Shown in pieces: positions 59,275 through 64,000 of a stretch of DNA of 64,000 nt; the first letter of the stretch is position 1; every line of letters starts with the position of its first letter. The stretch spans positions 1-64,000 of the forward strand of contig CABRZL010000001.1 in assembly GCA_902475435.1 (NCBI GenBank), in the 5' to 3' direction. This stretch comes from an uncultured Eubacteriales bacterium (GTDB lineage: Bacteria > Bacillota > Clostridia > Oscillospirales > Oscillospiraceae). The position numbers and the translations under genes are program-made. The notes under the pieces were generated by a model. It did no database searches. It was not told where the DNA came from and was given only the letters and a program-made list of their open reading frames with translations.

Positions 59275-60423
59275 TTATCGAGACATAAATGCAACAATTT
59301 CGTCCCATTTGGCGCTGACGGACCCCTGCACAAACCCAGGCTTTCCGCCGCCGCGTCCCCCCAGCGCACGATTCAGCTCCTTGACCCATTCCCGGAGATC
59401 TCCGCCGGGCAATCCTACCGCATATTTATAGCCGTTGACCTCATCCCCGGAGAAAACCGCTGCACGTCCTCCGCAAGTCTCCTGAATCGCAATGGCCGCC
59501 CGACGCACCCCATCCGGGGCAAGACCTTCCAGTTTCAGGCACACGTCTCCATGCCCCTTGAGCTCCTGAGCTTTTGCTGCAAATTGCGCATTTTCCATGG
59601 CAAAAACCTGTTGTTTTTTCGTCTCCAGCTCCGCCGCCATATTCTGTACCGCTTTCGCCGTCTCCTTGACTTTGGCAGAAAGCAACTGAGATACCCGGCG
59701 GTTCTGCGCCACTATATCATTGATATAAGAATAGGCCCGTCCACCGCACAACATTTCTACTCGCACACCGCCGTGAAACTTCTCCGTGCTCAATAGCTTT
59801 ACCAGTCCGATTTCACCAGTCCGCTGGACATGGGTACCACAGCAGGCGCAAACATCCGCTCCCGGTATCTCCACAATGCGTACGCGGCCCGTCAGCTCCT
59901 TTTTACTGCGATAGGGCATTTCCTTCAACGCCTCCGGCGACGGGTACCAGCACTTCACAGGCGAATCCATCCAAACCCGCTGATTGACCTCCCGCTCCAC
60001 TTCCTGGAGCTGCTGTTCCGTCAACTCTCCGGAAAAATCAATGGTAATCATATCTGTTCCCATATGGAAGCCCACATTATCATAGCCATAGATTCGATGC
60101 ACAACGCCGGAGACCATATGTTCCCCAGAGTGCTGCTGCATCAGATCAAAACGCCGGTCCCAGTCAATCTCCCCGGAAACCTCCGTTCCAACCTCCATGG
60201 GTGTATCCACATAGTGCAGCACCTGTCCATCCTTTTCATGGGTATCCGTGACATGAATGCCATTCAAGGTTCCCGTATCTCCGGGCTGCCCACCACCCTC
60301 TGGGTAAAAGCAGGTTCGATCTAAGACCACGGCCCATCCATTTTTTCTTGGATAGCAGTCGACCACAGTTGCAGTAAATGTTTTTAAATAGGTATCCTCA
60401 TAAAATAGCTTTTCCGTTTCCAT
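59275..60423 (-). CDS. alaX: Alanyl-tRNA editing protein AlaX, long form with DHHA1 domain
   Basis: A 382-residue free-standing editing protein that deacylates mischarged Ser-tRNA(Ala) and Gly-tRNA(Ala). The N-terminal domain has CFYPEGGGQPGDTG and the zinc site His98-x3-His102 (QHSGEHMVSG) with Cys194-x3-His198 (CACCGTHV). A coiled-coil leads to a C-terminal DHHA1 domain (GGRGGGKPGFVQG), identifying the AlaXL class. ATG 60423 has GGAGG at five bases; an in-frame TTG upstream overlaps the site. 61 bases downstream of the next gene. Confidence 0.93.
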   Translation of the reverse strand: METEKLFYEDTYLKTFTATVVDCYPRKNGWAVVLDRTCFYPEGGGQPGDTGTLNGIHVTDTHEKDGQVLHYVDTPMEVGTEVSGEIDWDRRFDLMQQHSGEHMVSGVVHRIYGYDNVGFHMGTDMITIDFSGELTEQQLQEVEREVNQRVWMDSPVKCWYPSPEALKEMPYRSKKELTGRVRIVEIPGADVCACCGTHVQRTGEIGLVKLLSTEKFHGGVRVEMLCGGRAYSYINDIVAQNRRVSQLLSAKVKETAKAVQNMAAELETKKQQVFAMENAQFAAKAQELKGHGDVCLKLEGLAPDGVRRAAIAIQETCGGRAAVFSGDEVNGYKYAVGLPGGDLREWVKELNRALGGRGGGKPGFVQGSVSAKWDEIVAFMSR

Positions 60424-60484
60424 ATATGCCTCCAAATGGATTTTCTATATCACACGGCCCCACAGGACCAGTATGGAATCCGCA

Positions 60485-61003
60485 TCAGGAAACCTGACGT
60501 CCAAAATGATAATTCACCACATGGGCGCGATTTTCCTGCCGTGGGGATCCAGTCTGCGGCGAAATGTCCGGTTTTGGCATTTGCGCCGGCTGCCTCTCCT
60601 GCTCCAAAATGTCAATAAACAAGTCCTTATCATAGCTGCGGTCTAACTCTTCCTGAAGAATGCCAATCAGGATCTTTAACGTTCCTCGGTTACAGGCGCT
60701 GCTGTAGCGCTCCTCCGCCCGATGGACAAACTTTGGGAGCGATGTCTTTCCCGCTCGAATCGCCTCTACCACATCGTTCGGACAACGCAGATACAGATAA
60801 AACCCATGGCCGCCTGTTAAATACTCTTCCAACGCATAGAGCCGGTCAAGTTCTTGCTGATTCTCTACCTCCACCAGGGTATAGCGGTCGCATGCGGCAC
60901 GGAACATTCGCTCCGCCTCTGCCATTTTCGCGCCTGGTTTCTGTCCGCTCCACTCCCGCAATAGCCCTGAGGCTTTTTCCTCAGATATGGTTTTGATTAT
61001 CAT
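60485..61003 (-). CDS. Hypothetical protein, soluble, mostly helical
   Basis: Not recognised. 172 residues from ATG 61003, which has AGGAG ten bases upstream; a longer frame to 61078 lacks a site. No signal peptide or membrane span. A helical body with ENQQELDRLYALEEYLTGG and FYLYLRCPNDVVEAIRAGKT leads to a Pro/Gln-rich C-terminal tail (QPAQMPKPDISPQTGSPRQE). It is co-directional with alaX and may share its transcript. Confidence 0.65.
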   Translation of the reverse strand: MIIKTISEEKASGLLREWSGQKPGAKMAEAERMFRAACDRYTLVEVENQQELDRLYALEEYLTGGHGFYLYLRCPNDVVEAIRAGKTSLPKFVHRAEERYSSACNRGTLKILIGILQEELDRSYDKDLFIDILEQERQPAQMPKPDISPQTGSPRQENRAHVVNYHFGRQVS

Positions 61004-61349
61004 GGATTGTTCACTCCTTTTCCGCATTTGACAATGTTTTTCTATCATATTAAAATCCATGGAATTTCCACGGCACATGCTGCGGCAAGGACATTATTGG
61101 CCTTTTTATTATTTTACTTTTTTCGACGCGAGAATGCAATGGGATTTCACAATATCACACAGAGATTTTGGTCTAATCCCCATACAATAGGTCAAAATCC
61201 TGCTCCTCCTTTGCAATGGGATAGTTAATCAGAAGTCAATTTTCTTTTTTTACAAATTTTAAAAAATCATTCAAAAACTATTGACAATTCCCTTAGGGTA
61301 CATTTTATACTAGTAATAGAAAGTCAGGATGAAAAGGAGGCTTATTATC
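61004..61349. other. Divergent intergenic region upstream of the MerR gene
   Basis: A 346-base stretch between the hypothetical gene (minus) and merR (plus). It contains the MerR-type promoter at 61281-61311. Upstream of that only short, AT-rich sequence without a convincing gene was seen; small open frames here lack ribosome binding sites. Confidence 0.6.
61281..61311 (+). promoter_or_regulatory. MerR-type promoter with 19-base spacer
   Basis: TTGACA (61281-61286), 19-base spacer, TATACT (61306-61311). The spacer holds the symmetric CCCTTAGGG at 61290-61298. Over-long spacers with a central dyad are the hallmark of promoters activated by MerR proteins through DNA untwisting. It lies 38 bases before the merR ATG. 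Confidence 0.82.
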
Positions 61350-62000
61350 ATGAAGATCAAGGATGTCAGTCAGCAAACCGGCCTCACCAAAAAGACCATT
61401 CGCTTTTACGAAGCGCAGGGACTTCTGTTTCCAGAAAAAATCTCTCAGAATGGAAGGGAATACCGTACCTATTCTGAAGAAAATGTCCAACAGCTCCTGA
61501 ACATCGCTACACTCCGAAAAGCGCGTTTTTCCATTGATGAGATTCGGCGTATTCAGGAAAATCCCGAAGATATTCCTTCCATCTTTCAAGCTTATCGGGA
61601 TCGTCTCCGGGAGGAAAAGCAAGATCTGGAGCACATTCTCTCCATTGCGGATTCCATTCCAGACGAAACCCTCACTTCCGCTGATGTGCTGATCACACAA
61701 ATGAAGCCTTTGACCGATCAATTGCCGTTGCCCCTTGTGGACATTCATCCTAAATTCCGTTATCTCGACGAACTGGAGGAGGCGTATACCATGAGAAAGA
61801 AAAAGATGCGTATGACTGAACAAGAGAAAAAGCAGCATAAAATCGCGGCTCAGAATGCAGTTATGTATGCGGCATTCAGTTCCCAAAACAGTCCCTCAAA
61901 CCAAATGGGTCTTGACGGCAAAGGAGGCGGCTTTGATATCAGCAATGCCCAGAAAATTGCCGCCTATAATCTGTTGGTGAACAGCGACGACGAGGACTAA
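61350..62000 (+). CDS. MerR-family transcriptional regulator
   Basis: A 216-residue regulator. The MerR winged helix is at 1-70: MKIKDVSQQTGLTKKTIRFY then EAQGLLFPEK, followed by RTYSEENVQQLLNIATLRKA. A helical linker precedes an unassigned C-terminal effector region with no Cys-rich metal loop. An in-frame ATG at 61329 contains the AGGAGG site, so 61350 is the start. The 19-base-spacer promoter directly upstream points to autoregulation. No transporter or enzyme is co-transcribed; a bidirectional terminator follows. Confidence 0.9.
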   Translation: MKIKDVSQQTGLTKKTIRFYEAQGLLFPEKISQNGREYRTYSEENVQQLLNIATLRKARFSIDEIRRIQENPEDIPSIFQAYRDRLREEKQDLEHILSIADSIPDETLTSADVLITQMKPLTDQLPLPLVDIHPKFRYLDELEEAYTMRKKKMRMTEQEKKQHKIAAQNAVMYAAFSSQNSPSNQMGLDGKGGGFDISNAQKIAAYNLLVNSDDED

Positions 62001-62015
62001 CCTCTTATATTTTAC

Positions 62016-62057
62016 AAAAGACCAGCCCCGGACAAAAGCGTCCGGGGCTGGTCTTTT
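62016..62057. terminator. Bidirectional terminator between merR and sigA
   Basis: 18-bp perfect stem AAAAGACCAGCCCCGGAC / GTCCGGGGCTGGTCTTTT with a 6-base loop. T runs on both strands. Confidence 0.96.
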
Positions 62058-62072
62058 GACTACAACAACATG

Positions 62073-63188
62073 TCAACAGTAAAAATCCTTAATTTTTTTC
62101 GCTCGACTTGGATGACGCAGCTTTCGAATCGCTTTATTTTCAATTTGGCGAATCCGTTCCCGCGTAACGCCAAAGATTTGGCCCACTTCCTCCAAGGTAT
62201 GGGTTCTGCCATCGAACATGCCGAATCGCATCCGAAGCACATCCGCTTCCCGTTCTGTCAGCGTTTGCAGAATCTCATCCAACGCCTCCGCCAAAAGCGT
62301 ATTGGACGTGGCATCGGCTGGTCCAGGCGTATTGTCATCCTCTACAAAGGAACCAATGGTGGTATCCTCTTCATCCCCCACCGGGGTGTCCAGGGACAGC
62401 GTATCGGCAGAGGTTCGGGTGGCCTCAATCACTTTTTCAATCGGAATGTGCAGATCTTCAGAGATCTCCTCCATGGTGGGTTCCCGGCCCAGCTCCTGCA
62501 CCAGCTTCCGGTTACAGCGGGTGACCTTATTGATGACCTCCACCATATGTACCGGAACGCGAATGGTTCTGGCCTGATCGGCAATTGCTCGGGTAATCGC
62601 CTGGCGAATCCACCAAGTGGCATATGTTGAAAACTTGTTTCCCTTGGTATAATCGAATTTATCTACAGCACGGATTAACCCGGTGTTTCCCTCCTGAATT
62701 AAATCTAAAATATGAAGCCCTCGGCCGGAATATTTCTTTGCAATGGACACCACCAACCGCAGATTGGCTTCTGTAAGCTTGTCCTTTGCGTATTTATCGC
62801 CCTGAGCCACACGAGCTGCCAGCTCCTGCTCTTCTTCCGGCGTTAACAGGCGAATTTGTCCGATCTCTTTCAGGTACATTCGCACGGGATCATCCAGATT
62901 ATACTCTGCCGCCAGTTCTACTGGATCGACCAGTTCCTCTTCCTCTTCTACTGGGGAGTCGTCCGCAGGATCCAGTTCCAGCTCTGCACCGACAATCTGA
63001 ATGCCGAGGCTTTCAATTGTGTCATAGATATGTTCAATCTGCTCAGCATCAATGTCCAATTTTTCTAAAACGCTGAGAATCTCAGAGGACTGTAATACAC
63101 CGGCCTTTTGTCCTTTTGCCAAAAGCGTTAAAACCGGCGCCTTGGCCTCTTCACTTAATTTTGCTGTGGCATTATTTGCGCTTGCCAT
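62073..63188 (-). CDS. sigA: Primary RNA polymerase sigma factor
   Basis: A 371-residue sigma-70/SigA. A short acidic region 1.1 ([20 protein letters not shown]) is followed by [14 protein letters not shown] (1.2), [19 protein letters not shown] and [20 protein letters not shown] (2.2-2.4), IRVPVHMVE (3.0) and the 4.2 helix-turn-helix [20 protein letters not shown]. It recognises the TTGACA/TATAAT promoters seen throughout the window. The ATG has AAGGAAGTG upstream. dnaG, the usual partner in Firmicutes, is not adjacent; a prephenate dehydrogenase gene runs divergently. Confidence 0.97.
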   Translation of the reverse strand: MASANNATAKLSEEAKAPVLTLLAKGQKAGVLQSSEILSVLEKLDIDAEQIEHIYDTIESLGIQIVGAELELDPADDSPVEEEEELVDPVELAAEYNLDDPVRMYLKEIGQIRLLTPEEEQELAARVAQGDKYAKDKLTEANLRLVVSIAKKYSGRGLHILDLIQEGNTGLIRAVDKFDYTKGNKFSTYATWWIRQAITRAIADQARTIRVPVHMVEVINKVTRCNRKLVQELGREPTMEEISEDLHIPIEKVIEATRTSADTLSLDTPVGDEEDTTIGSFVEDDNTPGPADATSNTLLAEALDEILQTLTEREADVLRMRFGMFDGRTHTLEEVGQIFGVTRERIRQIENKAIRKLRHPSRAKKIKDFYC

Positions 63189-63342
63189 ATTGCACTTCCT
63201 TTGATATAAGAGAAGTCCTTCTTAATCAGCCAAAAATCGATATCGTCAAATACGGCGCAGTATGCTGATTTTAAGTCAGGCAACTGTTATAGTAACACAT
63301 TTCCAGAAAAATTGCAAGTCTTTTTTTATTTTTCTGAAACTC

Positions 63343-63370
63343 TTGATTTCCTATGAATTCCTGCTATTCT
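63343..63370 (+). promoter_or_regulatory. Putative promoter of the prephenate dehydrogenase gene
   Basis: TTGATT (63343-63348), 16-base spacer, TATTCT (63365-63370). The ATG follows at 63422 with GAGGTG upstream. Confidence 0.5.
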
Positions 63371-63421
63371 GGATATAAAGCCGGTAGCATTGCCGAGCAG
63401 TTTAACACGAGGTGATCACAT

Positions 63422-64000
63422 ATGATAATTGCAGTGGTAGGGATGGGTCTTATTGGCGGAAGCTTCTGCCGTGCATTGAAGCAATATACCTCCCACACCG
63501 TTTTAGGCTACACACGGAATCAAAAAACGGTTGCATTTGCCCGTTCGGTAGGGGCCATTGACCGACCGCTCACAGACCTCTCTGAACCAGACGTGGTTTT
63601 TGTCGCCCTGCCTCCGGAGGCTACCATGGAGTACCTTACAAGCCACGTTCAGGAATTTAAGCCCAATGCGATTGTCGCGGATATCTGCGGCGTCAAGCAG
63701 CCCATCATAGACGCGGCGGACCAGCTCTTCTACAACCATGGCATTCGTTATGTAGGCACGCACCCCATGGCCGGCAAAGAAGTGTCAGGCTTTGCAAACT
63801 CTGATGTGGATCTTTATAAAAACGCCAGCTATATTATCACTCCAACACCATTGACAGATCCCGATGCAGTGGAAACCCTGAAGTCTTTGGCTTCCGCCAT
63901 TGGGTTCACTCGCATTGAAATTACAGATCCAGCGCGCCATGATACCATTATCTCTTATACCTCTCAATTAGCTCATGTGGTATCCTCCGCCTACATTAAA
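63422..64000 (+). CDS. tyrA: Prephenate dehydrogenase (partial, runs off the window)
   Basis: 193 codons are visible without a stop. The N-terminal Rossmann motif VVGMGLIGGSFCRALK (about 5-20) binds NAD(P). FVALPPEATMEYL, ADICGVKQPI and the substrate-site stretch YVGTHPMAGKEVSGF are characteristic of TyrA. ITDPARHDTIISYTSQLAHV marks the start of the helical dimerisation domain. The enzyme oxidatively decarboxylates prephenate to 4-hydroxyphenylpyruvate for tyrosine. GAGGTG precedes the ATG. Downstream aromatic-pathway genes, if any, lie outside. Confidence 0.93.
   Translation, partial: MIIAVVGMGLIGGSFCRALKQYTSHTVLGYTRNQKTVAFARSVGAIDRPLTDLSEPDVVFVALPPEATMEYLTSHVQEFKPNAIVADICGVKQPIIDAADQLFYNHGIRYVGTHPMAGKEVSGFANSDVDLYKNASYIITPTPLTDPDAVETLKSLASAIGFTRIEITDPARHDTIISYTSQLAHVVSSAYIK

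Noticed and set aside
61007..61228. A 73-codon plus-strand frame in the region before merR
   Set aside because: No ribosome binding site, odd composition, and it overlaps the start region of the divergent hypothetical gene.

Overview
The window looks like a chromosomal segment of a low-to-mid GC Gram-positive gut anaerobe of the class Clostridia, probably Oscillospirales (relatives of Flavonifractor, Intestinimonas or Lawsonibacter). This is an inference. It rests on the recJ-rel-dtd-MBL-hemZ gene order, consensus sigma-A promoters, strong AGGAGG ribosome binding sites, S-layer-homology (SLH) surface proteins and an acetyl-CoA/CoA-transferase gene cluster of the kind found in butyrate producers. 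No database was searched.

Layout. 1-258: decayed end of a DDE transposase. 296-7268 (minus): CmpB-like membrane protein, D-serine ammonia-lyase, GT2 glycosyltransferase and a very large secreted, membrane-anchored protein with a Gly/Pro-rich stretch. 7536-20813 (plus): a long housekeeping run (recJ, rel, dtd, GNAT, MBL hydrolase, hemZ, uridine-kinase-like, PNP, adenosine/SAH-type deaminase, SpoVB-like flippase, mazG, hup). 20916-31147: an acyl-CoA block with a two-subunit CoA-transferase, a marR-led operon of two tandem 4HB/butyrate-type CoA-transferases, an SLH surface protein, a thiolase with an unusual insertion, and a second two-subunit CoA-transferase. 31430-34772: MATE transporter, tRNA-Thr(GGT), esterase and an Hsp20 gene preceded by a perfect CIRCE element. 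34865-38249: an Old-Yellow-Enzyme-type flavoprotein with a Gly/Pro-rich insertion, then the infC-rpmI-rplT operon. 38497-46506: tspO, a stand-alone GlmU-like nucleotidyltransferase, deoC, tatD, mnmG (minus), then typA and an RsmF-like methylase (plus). 46562-51302 (minus): SLH-transglutaminase protein, PNPOx-like protein, flavodoxin, CoaC-like flavoprotein, polysaccharide deacetylase and a hypothetical protein. 51411-57849 (plus): M20 peptidase, rlmA, prfA, sua5 and a single open frame joining dephospho-CoA kinase to an M18 aminopeptidase. 57962-61003 (minus): nucleotidyltransferase, a Gly/Pro-tailed small protein, AlaX editing protein and a hypothetical protein. 61350-64000: MerR regulator, sigA (minus), and the start of a prephenate dehydrogenase gene that runs off the window.

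Functionally most of the window is core metabolism, translation and stress response. The parts most worth a second look are: the acyl-CoA block, with four CoA-transferase systems, a local MarR regulator and an inserted thiolase; the CoaE-M18 in-frame fusion; and the recurring GPGGPGG-type stretches in three otherwise unrelated proteins. No CRISPR array, prophage, toxin-antitoxin module, restriction system or obvious defence island was seen.
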